NCBI RefSeq assembly: GCF_030450125.1 | Contig: NZ_CP123923.1 | Location: 7,225,001-7,289,000 of the forward strand | Length of the DNA: 64,000 bases | Source: Streptomyces sp. WP-1 | Lineage (GTDB): Bacteria; Actinomycetota; Actinomycetes; Streptomycetales; Streptomycetaceae | Direction: 5' to 3' | Shown: one piece after another, positions 50,853-58,461 of the stretch | Position numbering within the stretch: the first letter of the stretch is position 1 | Layout of the letters: each line of letters opens with the position of its first letter | Notes under the pieces: model-generated | Told to the model about the DNA's origin: nothing | Databases searched by the model: none | The model's input: the letters and a program-made list of their open reading frames with translations, nothing else | Translations under genes and position numbers: made by a program

Positions 50853-52700
50853 ATGAGCCAGACGCCGCCGTTCGCCGCGGACACCTCCGCGAGCCCCCGC
50901 TACCTGCCCATCGCCGAGCACGGCCTGATCGGCGACCTGCGCACGGTCGCCCTGGTCGGCAGCAACGGCACCATCGACTGGTACTGCTCGCCGTCCTTCG
51001 ACTCGCCCAGCGTCTTCGCGGCCGTCCTGGACGCCGAGCGTGGCGGCTGCTTCGAGCTGGCCGCCGCCGTCCCGGCCCGCACCAAGCAGTTCTACTTCCC
51101 CGACACCAATGTGCTGATCACGCGCTTCTTCACCGAGGAGGGCGTCGGCGAGGTACAGGACTTCATGCCGGTCTCCGCCGACGCCGGAGAGCCCTGCGAC
51201 ACCGGGCGGCACCGGCTGATCCGGCGGGTGGTGTGCGTACGCGGCCGTGTGCCCTTCCGCGCCCTCATCGCCCCGCGCTTCGACTACGGCGCCGCCCAGC
51301 ACACCGTCCGCGACACGGACGGCACGCTGCTGTTCGAGTCGCCCGACCTGGCCCTCGCGCTCACCGCGACCGTGGCCATGGAGTGCGACGGCCGCGACGC
51401 GTGCGCCGAGTTCAAGCTCGGCGAGGGCGAGACGGCGGTGTTCGCGCTCGACCAGGCCGACAGCGCCCTCGCCCCGCGCGGCTGCGCCCACGCCGAGGCC
51501 GAGCACGAGTTCAACGCGACCGTCACCTACTGGCGGCGCTGGCTCCAGCAGTCCCGCTACCGGGGCCGCTGGCGCGAGATGGTGCACCGCTCCGCGCTCA
51601 CCCTCAAGCTGCTCACCTACGCCCCCACCGGGGCCATCGTCGCCGCCCCCACCACCAGCCTGCCCGAGCAGCTCGGCGGCGAGCGCAACTGGGACTACCG
51701 GTACGTCTGGGTGCGCGACGCCGCCTTCGCCGTGTACGCGCTGCTGCGGCTCGGCTTCAGCGGCGAGGCCGAGGCGTTCATGCGCTTCCTCACCACCCAC
51801 ATCAGCCCCGGCGACGGCGCCGCCTCCGGCCCGCTCCAGATCATGTACGGCATCGACGGCCGCACCGACCTGCCCGAACGCGAGCTGCCCCATCTGGAGG
51901 GCCACCAGGGCTCGGCCCCGGTCCGGGTCGGCAACGCCGCCGCCGACCAGCTCCAGCTCGACATCTACGGCGCCCTGATCGACTCCGTCTACCTGTTCGA
52001 CAAATGGGCCCAGCCCATCTCCAGCGCGCAGTGGGACGACGTGACCCAGCTGGTCGAATGGGTCTGCGAGCACTGGGACCAGCCCGACGAGGGCGTGTGG
52101 GAGACCCGGGGCGGCCGCAAGAACTTCCTGTACTCGCGGCTGATGTGCTGGGTCGCGGTGGAACGCGCCATCCGGCTCGCCAACCGGCGCGGGCTGCCCG
52201 CCGAACTGCTGCGCTGGCGGCAGACCCGGGACGCCATCTACCGGCGGATCATGGACCGGGGCTGGTCGGAGCACCGGCACGCCTTCGTGCAGCACGAGGA
52301 CGGCGACGTACTGGACGCCTCCGTGCTGATGATGCCGCTCGCCAAGTTCATCGCCCCCACCGACCCCAAGTGGCTGTCCACGCTGGACGCCCTCACCGAG
52401 GACCTGGTGTCCGACTCGCTGGTCTACCGCTACGACCCGCTGGTCAGCCCCGACGGGCTGCGCGGCGACGAGGGCACCTTCTCCATCTGCTCCTTCTGGT
52501 ACGTCGAGGCGCTGGTGCGGGCCGGCCGGGTGGACGAGGCCCGCCTCGCCTTCGAGAAAATGCTCACCTACGCCAACCATCTCGGCCTGTACGCCGAGGA
52601 GATCGGCCGCACCGGCGAGCAACAGGGCAACTTCCCGCAGGCGTTCACCCATCTCTCGCTGATCAGCGCCGCCTTCAACCTCGACCGCGCCCTCGGCTGA
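50853..52700 (+). CDS. Glycoside hydrolase family 15 (glucoamylase/trehalase-type)
   Basis: 615 aa, cytosolic by lack of a signal. YLPIAEHGLIGDLRTVALVG and NGTIDWYCSPSFDSPSVFAA begin the N-terminal domain. The (alpha/alpha)6 barrel has GGERNWDYRYVWVRDAAFAV, EGVWETRGGRKNFLYSRLMC (general-acid Glu region) and LGLYAEEIGRTGEQQGNFPQ with the second Glu, then the end HLSLISAAFNLDRALG. Actinobacterial relatives include trehalases and glucan hydrolases; the substrate is not settled. GGGAGG precedes the ATG. The gene is followed convergently by cynR. Confidence 0.9.
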   Translation: MSQTPPFAADTSASPRYLPIAEHGLIGDLRTVALVGSNGTIDWYCSPSFDSPSVFAAVLDAERGGCFELAAAVPARTKQFYFPDTNVLITRFFTEEGVGEVQDFMPVSADAGEPCDTGRHRLIRRVVCVRGRVPFRALIAPRFDYGAAQHTVRDTDGTLLFESPDLALALTATVAMECDGRDACAEFKLGEGETAVFALDQADSALAPRGCAHAEAEHEFNATVTYWRRWLQQSRYRGRWREMVHRSALTLKLLTYAPTGAIVAAPTTSLPEQLGGERNWDYRYVWVRDAAFAVYALLRLGFSGEAEAFMRFLTTHISPGDGAASGPLQIMYGIDGRTDLPERELPHLEGHQGSAPVRVGNAAADQLQLDIYGALIDSVYLFDKWAQPISSAQWDDVTQLVEWVCEHWDQPDEGVWETRGGRKNFLYSRLMCWVAVERAIRLANRRGLPAELLRWRQTRDAIYRRIMDRGWSEHRHAFVQHEDGDVLDASVLMMPLAKFIAPTDPKWLSTLDALTEDLVSDSLVYRYDPLVSPDGLRGDEGTFSICSFWYVEALVRAGRVDEARLAFEKMLTYANHLGLYAEEIGRTGEQQGNFPQAFTHLSLISAAFNLDRALG

Positions 52701-52714
52701 CCCGGGGGTTCGGC

Positions 52715-53623
52715 TCAGGAGGCCGCCGTGTACCCGCGGTCGCGCACCAGCTCATGGGTGAGACGGGTGAAGGCGAGGGTCGCGGCGCTGCGGTAGGCGT
52801 CGGCGCGGCCGAGGAGGGTGACCGTGCGGGTCGGCAGGGCGGGGTCGAGCGGCACGGGGACGAGGCGGGGGTGGTCGTGGGTGATCGCGTCCGGCAGGAC
52901 GGTGGCCAGGGAGGTGCGCTGCACGACCTCGGTCAGGGCCTGGATGGAGTTCGCCTCCACCGCGATGCGCGGGCTGACGCCGTGGCCCTCCAGATAGGCG
53001 TCGATATGGCCGCGGGTGGCGAAGTCGCCGCTGAGCAGCGCGAGTTGGCGGTCGGCGAGTTCCCGTACCGGCAGCGCGTCCGAACGTCCCCCGGTGGCAG
53101 TGGAGTTGCCGGTGACCAGGGTGAGCGTCTCGGTGAACAGGGCGGTCGCGGTGATGCCCGGCAGATGGGTGCCCCGGAAGGCGATGCCGAGGTCGAACTC
53201 GTCGGCCAGCAGCCCCGTCTCGATCCGGTCCTGGGTGGTCTCCCGCACGGTCAGGGTGATGCCGGGATGCCTGCTGTGCAGCTCGGCGGTGAGCGGTCCG
53301 ACGAGATAGGCCGTGAACGTGGGGGTGACCGCCAGTCGCAGCCGCCCGCGGCTCAGGTCCCGCACATCGTGGACGGCGCGCTCGGCGGCGGCCAGCCGGT
53401 GCAGCGCGCCCCGGGCGTGATGGGCGTACGCCTCGCCCGCGTCGGTGAGGCGCACCGTCCGCCCGGTGCGGTCGAGCAGCTGGACACCGAGGGTCCGTTC
53501 GAGCTGCTTGATCTGCTGGGACAGCGTGGGCTGCGAGATGTGCAGATCCTCGGCGGCACGGGTGAAGCCGCCGTGGTCGGCCACGGCGAGCAGATAGCGC
53601 AGATGACGCAGTTCCAGGGCCAT
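52715..53623 (-). CDS. cynR: LysR-family regulator of the cyanate operon
   Basis: 302 aa. The HTH is MALELRHLRYLLAVADHGGF, then AEDLHISQPTLSQQIKQLER, as in CynR. The ligand domain follows (LRLAVTPTFTAYLVGPLTAE and ALFTETLTLVTGNSTATGGR). It is divergent from cynT with 127 bases between; in E. coli CynR activates cynTSX in response to cyanate and represses itself. The ATG at 53623 is chosen because the HTH starts there. An inverted repeat at 53632-53650 overlaps the promoter. Confidence 0.9.
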   Translation of the reverse strand: MALELRHLRYLLAVADHGGFTRAAEDLHISQPTLSQQIKQLERTLGVQLLDRTGRTVRLTDAGEAYAHHARGALHRLAAAERAVHDVRDLSRGRLRLAVTPTFTAYLVGPLTAELHSRHPGITLTVRETTQDRIETGLLADEFDLGIAFRGTHLPGITATALFTETLTLVTGNSTATGGRSDALPVRELADRQLALLSGDFATRGHIDAYLEGHGVSPRIAVEANSIQALTEVVQRTSLATVLPDAITHDHPRLVPVPLDPALPTRTVTLLGRADAYRSAATLAFTRLTHELVRDRGYTAAS

Positions 53624-53631
53624 GGACAACA

Positions 53632-53650
53632 CTATAGATGGCATCAATAG
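53632..53650. promoter_or_regulatory. Probable CynR site CTAT-A-GATG-G-CATC-A-ATAG
   Basis: A 19-bp interrupted palindrome with arms CTAT.GATG and CATC.ATAG, one base mismatched on each side and an unpaired centre. It lies 9 bases from the cynR start in the cynR-cynT gap. Another CTATAG is at 53678-53683. This fits the LysR pattern of a recognition and an activation site. Confidence 0.65.
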
Positions 53651-53750
53651 CTTTCATGTCCAGCACGTCTTGGACTCTATAGCCCGAGGTCATGCATGGT
53701 GGATCTCGCCGGGCCCCACGGGCCGGGCCGCCACGAAAGGGAGTGACCCC

Positions 53751-54335
53751 ATGCAAGACCTCGCCCAGGGCGTCGCGCGCTTCCAGCAGGACGTCTTCCC
53801 CGCCAAGCGGGAGCTGTTCAGCCACCTGGCCGCGCACCACACGCCGCACACGCTGTTCATCGGCTGCTCCGACGCCCGCGTCGTGCCCGAGCTGATCACC
53901 GGCTGCGAGCCCGGCGAGCTGTTCGTCATCCGCACCGCCGGCAATCTCGTCCCCGCCCGCACCCCCGGCGCCGACGGGGTCGCGGCGAGCATCGAGTACG
54001 CCGTCGGCACGCTCGGCGTCAAGGACATCGTCGTCTGCGGGCACTCCGCGTGCGGCGCGATGACCGCCCTCGCCCACGGTCACGACCTCAGCGGCGCCCC
54101 CGCGGTCGCCGACTGGCTGCGGCTCGCCGACGCCTCGGTGGCCCGCACCCCGGGCGCCGCGGACGTGCCCGCCCTGGTACGGCAGAACGTGCTGGCCCAG
54201 CTGGCGAACCTGGCCACCCACCCCAGCGTCGCCCGCGCCCTCGCGCGAGGCCAGGTCACGGTGCGCGGCTGGGTCTTCGACATCGCCACCGGCCATGTCG
54301 AGGACCTCACCGCCGGCGCCCCGCTCGCGGCCTGA
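53751..54335 (+). CDS. cynT: Beta-class carbonic anhydrase
   Basis: 194 aa. Zinc ligands are Cys39 in FIGCSDARVVPE (with the Asp-Arg dyad), and His98 and Cys101 in CGHSACGAM. The core IRTAGNLVPARTPGADGVAA is typical. It hydrates CO2 so that bicarbonate, a substrate of cyanase, is not lost. The start at 53751 follows GAAAGGGA. It is the first gene of the cyn operon with cynS 96 bases on. Confidence 0.92.
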   Translation: MQDLAQGVARFQQDVFPAKRELFSHLAAHHTPHTLFIGCSDARVVPELITGCEPGELFVIRTAGNLVPARTPGADGVAASIEYAVGTLGVKDIVVCGHSACGAMTALAHGHDLSGAPAVADWLRLADASVARTPGAADVPALVRQNVLAQLANLATHPSVARALARGQVTVRGWVFDIATGHVEDLTAGAPLAA

Positions 54336-54431
54336 GCCCCGCCCCGCTCGCGGCCCGACACCCCGATCTCCGGACCGGCCCCGCCGGAGCCGACCGGCAC
54401 CCATCCCCATCGCACAGTGAGGAACCCTCCC

Positions 54432-54902
54432 ATGATCCACGCCCAGTTCGACCCCACCGCCCGCCAGGACCTGGCCGTCGCCGCCGTCGAGGCCAAGACC
54501 CGCAAGGACCTCTCCTGGCAGCAGATCGCCGACGCCTCCGGCCTGTCGGTCGCCTTCACCACCGCCGCCGTGCTCGGCCAGCACGCCCTGCCCGAGGACG
54601 CCGCGAAGGCCGTCGCCGAACTGCTCGGTCTCGACGCGGACGCCGCGCTGCTGCTGACCACCGTCCCCACCCGCGGCTCGATCCCCGGCGCGGTCCCCAC
54701 CGACCCGACGATCTACCGCTTCTACGAGATGCTCCAGGTCTACGGCACCACCCTCAAGGCCCTGGTCCACGAGGAGTTCGGCGACGGCATCATCTCCGCG
54801 ATCAACTTCAGGCTCGACGTCAAGAAGGTCGCCGACCCCGAGGGCGGCGAGCGCGCCGTCATCACCCTGGACGGCAAGTACCTGCCGACCAAGCCCTTCT
54901 GA
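54432..54902 (+). CDS. cynS: Cyanate hydratase (cyanase)
   Basis: 156 aa, the same length as E. coli CynS. The N-terminal HTH-like domain is present, and the catalytic residues are at identical positions: Arg96 and Glu99 in [18 protein letters not shown], and Ser122 in [20 protein letters not shown]. The C-terminus [17 protein letters not shown] is nearly invariant. It converts cyanate and bicarbonate to CO2 and carbamate, which yields ammonia. GAGGA lies 8 bases before the ATG. Forms decamers in the family. Confidence 0.97.
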   Translation: MIHAQFDPTARQDLAVAAVEAKTRKDLSWQQIADASGLSVAFTTAAVLGQHALPEDAAKAVAELLGLDADAALLLTTVPTRGSIPGAVPTDPTIYRFYEMLQVYGTTLKALVHEEFGDGIISAINFRLDVKKVADPEGGERAVITLDGKYLPTKPF

Positions 54903-54943
54903 CCCGCGCCTTTCTGATCCGCCCGTCTTTTCTGGAGGACCGC

Positions 54944-55444
54944 ATGGACTTCGTCCAGCGCACCATCGACCTCGCCCGCCGCAATGTCGCCGAGGGCGGC
55001 CGCCCCTTCGCCACCGTCATCGTCAAGGACGGCGAGATCCTCGCCGAGAGCCCCAACCGGGTCGCGCAGACGAACGACCCGACCGCGCACGCGGAGATCC
55101 TCGCCGTCCGTGAGGCCTGCGTGAAGCTGGGCACCGAGCACCTCACCGGCACGACCGTCTACGTCCTCGCCCACCCCTGCCCGATGTGCCTGGGCTCGCT
55201 GTACTACTGCTCCCCGGACGAGGTCGTCTTCCTCACCACCCGCGACGCCTACGAGCCGCACTACGTCGACGACCGCAAGTACTTCGAACTGGACACCTTC
55301 TACGAGGAGTTCGGCAAGAACTGGGACGAGCGCCGGCTGCCGATGCGGTACGAGCCGCGCGAGGACGCGGTGGAGGTCTACCGGATGTGGCAGCGTCACA
55401 ACGGCGGCGAACGCCGCGTCGCCGGCGCCCCCACCGCGGGCTGA
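54944..55444 (+). CDS. Guanine-deaminase-like nucleobase deaminase in the cyn operon
   Basis: 166 aa, CDA-fold zinc enzyme. NDPTAHAEILAVREACVKLG carries the His49/Glu51 pair, and LAHPCPMCLGSLYYCSPDEV the Cys79/Cys82 pair, so the zinc site is complete. NDPTAHAE and PMCLG are like GuaD of Bacillus. The C-terminus (EDAVEVYRMWQRHNGG) resembles the GuaD tail that closes the active site. TCTGGAGG precedes the ATG, 41 bases after cynS. In E. coli the third gene is cynX, so a deaminase here is unusual. The substrate may be a purine or an s-triazine; this is inference. Confidence 0.88.
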   Translation: MDFVQRTIDLARRNVAEGGRPFATVIVKDGEILAESPNRVAQTNDPTAHAEILAVREACVKLGTEHLTGTTVYVLAHPCPMCLGSLYYCSPDEVVFLTTRDAYEPHYVDDRKYFELDTFYEEFGKNWDERRLPMRYEPREDAVEVYRMWQRHNGGERRVAGAPTAG

Positions 55445-55480
55445 CAGGCACCCCCACCACCGGCTGACAGCCACCCCCGC

Positions 55481-55520
55481 CGTCGGTCGACCGACGCCCC
55501 CCACCGCCGGTCGACCGGCG
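55481..55520. terminator. Twin perfect 16-bp palindromes after the cyn operon
   Basis: CGTCGGTCGACCGACG (55481-55496) and CGCCGGTCGACCGGCG (55505-55520) are each perfect palindromes with a GTCGAC centre. They lie between the cyn operon and the convergent phosphatase gene. Before them, GGCTGACAG(G/C)CACCCCC is repeated at about 55438 and 55462. They probably act as a bidirectional terminator. Confidence 0.6.
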
Positions 55521-55553
55521 CGCCGGACGGCAGGGTCCGGGCGGAGCGAGCCC

Positions 55554-58289
55554 CTACGGCAGCGGCTGCTCCGCCCAGATGATCTTGCCGTTCGGCGTGT
55601 AGCGGGTGCCCCAGCGGTCGGCGACCTGGGCCACCAGGAACAGGCCCCGGCCGCCCTCGTCGGTGCTCGCCGCGTAGCGCAGGTGCGGGGAGGTCGTGCT
55701 GCGGTCGGAGACCTCGCAGATCAGGGTGCGGTCGCGCAGCAGCCGTACCCCGATCGGGGGCCGCCCGTAGCGGATGGCGTTGGTGACCAGCTCGCTGAGG
55801 ATCAGCTCGGTCGTGAACGCCAGCTCCTCAAGGCCCCACGCGTCCAGCGCCCGGGTGACCGAGGAGCGCACCTCGGAGACGGCCGCCGGATCGGACGGCA
55901 CCTCCCACTCGGCCACCTGGTCCGGACCCAGCACCCGGGTGCGGGCCACGATCAGCGCCACATCGTCGCTCGGCCGGGCCGGCATCCGCTCCAGCACGGT
56001 ACGGCAGGTCGTCTCCGGAGAGCCGTCCGGCGACGAGCGCAGGGCGTCGCCCAGCAGCTCCAGGCCGACGTCGATGTCCCGCTCCCGGTCCTCCACCAGG
56101 CCGTCCGTGTACAGCACCAGCCTGCTGCCCTCGCCCAGCTCCAGATCGACCGTCTCGAACGGCAGTCCGCCGAGGCCCAGCGGCGGCCCGGCCGGCATCT
56201 CCGGGAACTCCACCCGCCCGTCCGGACGCACCAGCGCGGGCGGCGGATGCCCCGCGCGGGCCATGGTGCACCGCCGCGACACCGGGTCGTACACCGCGTA
56301 CAGACAGGTCGCCCCGGTCACCGCGGCGCCCTCGTCCGGGTTCTCGTCCTGGTCGATCCGGCCCACCAGTTCGTCCAGCAGACCGAGCAGTTCATCGGGG
56401 GGCAGGTCCAGCGCGGAGAAGTTGTGCACGGCCGTGCGCAGCCGCCCCATGGTCGCCGCCGCGTGCAGCCCGTGCCCCACCACGTCCCCCACCACGAGCG
56501 CCACCCGCGCCCCGGACAGCGGCAGCACGTCGAACCAGTCGCCGCCCACCCCGGACTGCGCCGGCAGATACCGGTACGCGATCTCCAGCGCGCCCTGCTC
56601 GGGCAGCGTCCGCGGCAGCAGGCTGCGCTGGAGCGTGACCGCCATGCTGTGCTCGCGCGTGTACCGGCGGGCGTTGTCGATGGACACCGCGGCCCGCGCC
56701 ACCAGCTCCTCGGCGAGCGCCAGCTCCTCGGTGTCGAACGGCTGCGGCTTCTCCGAACGCCAGAAGTTCGCCACGCCCAGCACCAGGCTGCCCGCCCGCA
56801 GCGGCACGGTGATCAGCGAGTGGATGCCGTACTCCACCACCTTGTCGGTGCGCTCCGGCTCCTGCGCCCGCCAGCCCGGCGCGTCGCGCAGCCGCGGCTC
56901 CACCACCGACTGCCCGGTCGTCAGGCTGTGCGCCTGCGGCGAGGTCGCCACGAACCGGATCCGGTGCTCCACCGGGTACAGCGGGGAGTCCTCGCGGATG
57001 CCCGCGCAGGCCACCCGGCGCAGATCGCTCCCGGGCCGGGGCTCCTCCCCGTTCAGCACCGGTTCGAACAGGTCCACGGTCGCGAAGTCCGCGAACCGGG
57101 GCACCGCCAGCTCCGCCAGTTCCCCGGCGGTGCGGGTCACGTCCAGGCTGGTGCCGATGCCCACCCCGGCGTCGTACAGCATGTTCAGCCGCTCCCGGGC
57201 CACCTCGGCCCGCCCGGAGACCGCCCGCAGCTCGGTGGAGTCGCGCAGCGTGGTGACGCTGCCGGCCGGGCCGCCGCGCAGTTCGGTGGGCCGCTGGTTG
57301 ATCGCCAGCAGGCGGTCCTTGACCAGGTGCACCTCGTCCGTGGCCACCCGCCCCGAGGCCAGCAGCCGCGCCGTGTCGTCGTCCAGGCCCAGCTCCAGGA
57401 CGTGTCGGCGCTCGGCGTTCCTCGGCAGATCGAGCAGGCGCTGCGCCTCGTCGTTGGCGAGCAGCAGCCGGCCGTCGCGGCCGACGATCAGCACGCCCTC
57501 GCGGACCGCGTGCAGCACCGCGTCATGGTGCTCGTACATCCGGGTCATCTCGTACGGCCCGAGGCCATGGGTCTGGCGCAGCAGCCGTCTGCTGACCAGC
57601 GCGGTGCCCGCGGTGGCCAGCGCGAGGGCCGCGGCGGCCGCGGCGAGCAGGAGGGGCAGCTGCTGGTCGGCGGCTCCGCCCACATGCGCGGTGGTGATGC
57701 CGGCCGACACCAGCCCCACCACGGTGCCGTTCGCGTCCTTGACCGGGACCACGCTCTGCACCAGCGGGCCGAGCGTGCCGTTGACCTTCTCCACGACCGT
57801 GCCGCCGGCCACGGCCGGGCCGATGGTGCCGACGAACTTCTTGCCTATGCGGTCGGGACGGGGGTGCGTGTAGCGGATGCCCTGGGTGTTCATCACGACG
57901 ATGAAGTCCACGCCGGTCGCCTTGCGGGCGGCCTCGGCCTTCGGCTGGAGGATCGCCGTCGGGTCCGGTGAGCGCAGCGCGGCGGCCGTGCCCGGCGCGT
58001 TGGCGAACGTCTGCGCCACCGCCAGGGAGCGGTTGCGGGCCTCGGTCTCGCTGTCGTGGCGCACCTGGAGGACCTGGGCCACCACGGCCGAGACCACCAG
58101 CAGCAGCACGATCACGACCTGGAGCACGAACACCTGGCCGGCGACGCTGCGCCCGGTCACCGCCGCCCACAGCATGCCCGGCCGGTCGCCGTTCGCACCG
58201 GGGCCGTCCGGCGGCGGGGCCAGTGGTGCGCGCGGGTGCCCGAAAGGTCGGGGCGGCCGGGTCACTGGCCGGCCGGGCAGTCGCACCAT
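55554..58289 (-). CDS. Membrane sensor PP2C phosphatase with C-terminal RsbW-type kinase domain
   Basis: 911 aa. Membrane helix VFVLQVVIVLLLVVSAVVAQ, then a Cache-type outer sensor (RNRSLAVAQTFANAPGTAAA to GLVSAGITTAHVGG, as in DcuS/CitA), then a second helix LLLAAAAAALALATAG. PAS (VREGVLIVGRDGRLLLANDE) and GAF follow. The PP2C domain has SGVGGDWFDVLPLSGARVAL, VVGDVVGHGLHAAATMGRLR, YTDGLVED and SDDVALIVA. It ends in a HATPase_c domain (ELILSELVTNAIRYGRPPIG, then EGGRGLFLVAQVADRWG). It may regulate a sigma factor through anti-anti-sigma dephosphorylation. The ATG at 58289 is chosen. Confidence 0.88.
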   Translation of the reverse strand: MVRLPGRPVTRPPRPFGHPRAPLAPPPDGPGANGDRPGMLWAAVTGRSVAGQVFVLQVVIVLLLVVSAVVAQVLQVRHDSETEARNRSLAVAQTFANAPGTAAALRSPDPTAILQPKAEAARKATGVDFIVVMNTQGIRYTHPRPDRIGKKFVGTIGPAVAGGTVVEKVNGTLGPLVQSVVPVKDANGTVVGLVSAGITTAHVGGAADQQLPLLLAAAAAALALATAGTALVSRRLLRQTHGLGPYEMTRMYEHHDAVLHAVREGVLIVGRDGRLLLANDEAQRLLDLPRNAERRHVLELGLDDDTARLLASGRVATDEVHLVKDRLLAINQRPTELRGGPAGSVTTLRDSTELRAVSGRAEVARERLNMLYDAGVGIGTSLDVTRTAGELAELAVPRFADFATVDLFEPVLNGEEPRPGSDLRRVACAGIREDSPLYPVEHRIRFVATSPQAHSLTTGQSVVEPRLRDAPGWRAQEPERTDKVVEYGIHSLITVPLRAGSLVLGVANFWRSEKPQPFDTEELALAEELVARAAVSIDNARRYTREHSMAVTLQRSLLPRTLPEQGALEIAYRYLPAQSGVGGDWFDVLPLSGARVALVVGDVVGHGLHAAATMGRLRTAVHNFSALDLPPDELLGLLDELVGRIDQDENPDEGAAVTGATCLYAVYDPVSRRCTMARAGHPPPALVRPDGRVEFPEMPAGPPLGLGGLPFETVDLELGEGSRLVLYTDGLVEDRERDIDVGLELLGDALRSSPDGSPETTCRTVLERMPARPSDDVALIVARTRVLGPDQVAEWEVPSDPAAVSEVRSSVTRALDAWGLEELAFTTELILSELVTNAIRYGRPPIGVRLLRDRTLICEVSDRSTTSPHLRYAASTDEGGRGLFLVAQVADRWGTRYTPNGKIIWAEQPLP

Positions 58290-58461
58290 GTGCCCATGTC
58301 TACACTGCCCGACGCCTTCAGGCGAGACCGTCACCCCGGGAAGTGGGTGCCGGGTGAGGCGGACGGGGCGCGCCGGGGGAAGGAGCGCGCGGAAGGGGCG
58401 CAGGCGTTCGACGCGCCACCTCCGCCCGGCCGCCGGGAACCACCGCGAGCGGACCGGGCGG

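Noticed and set aside
53624..53750. OxyR-type tetra-nucleotide spacing (ATAG/CTAT)
   Set aside because: The gene is clearly CynR by its neighbours cynT and cynS. The CTAT/ATAG elements fit a general LysR site and the OxyR spacing is not met.
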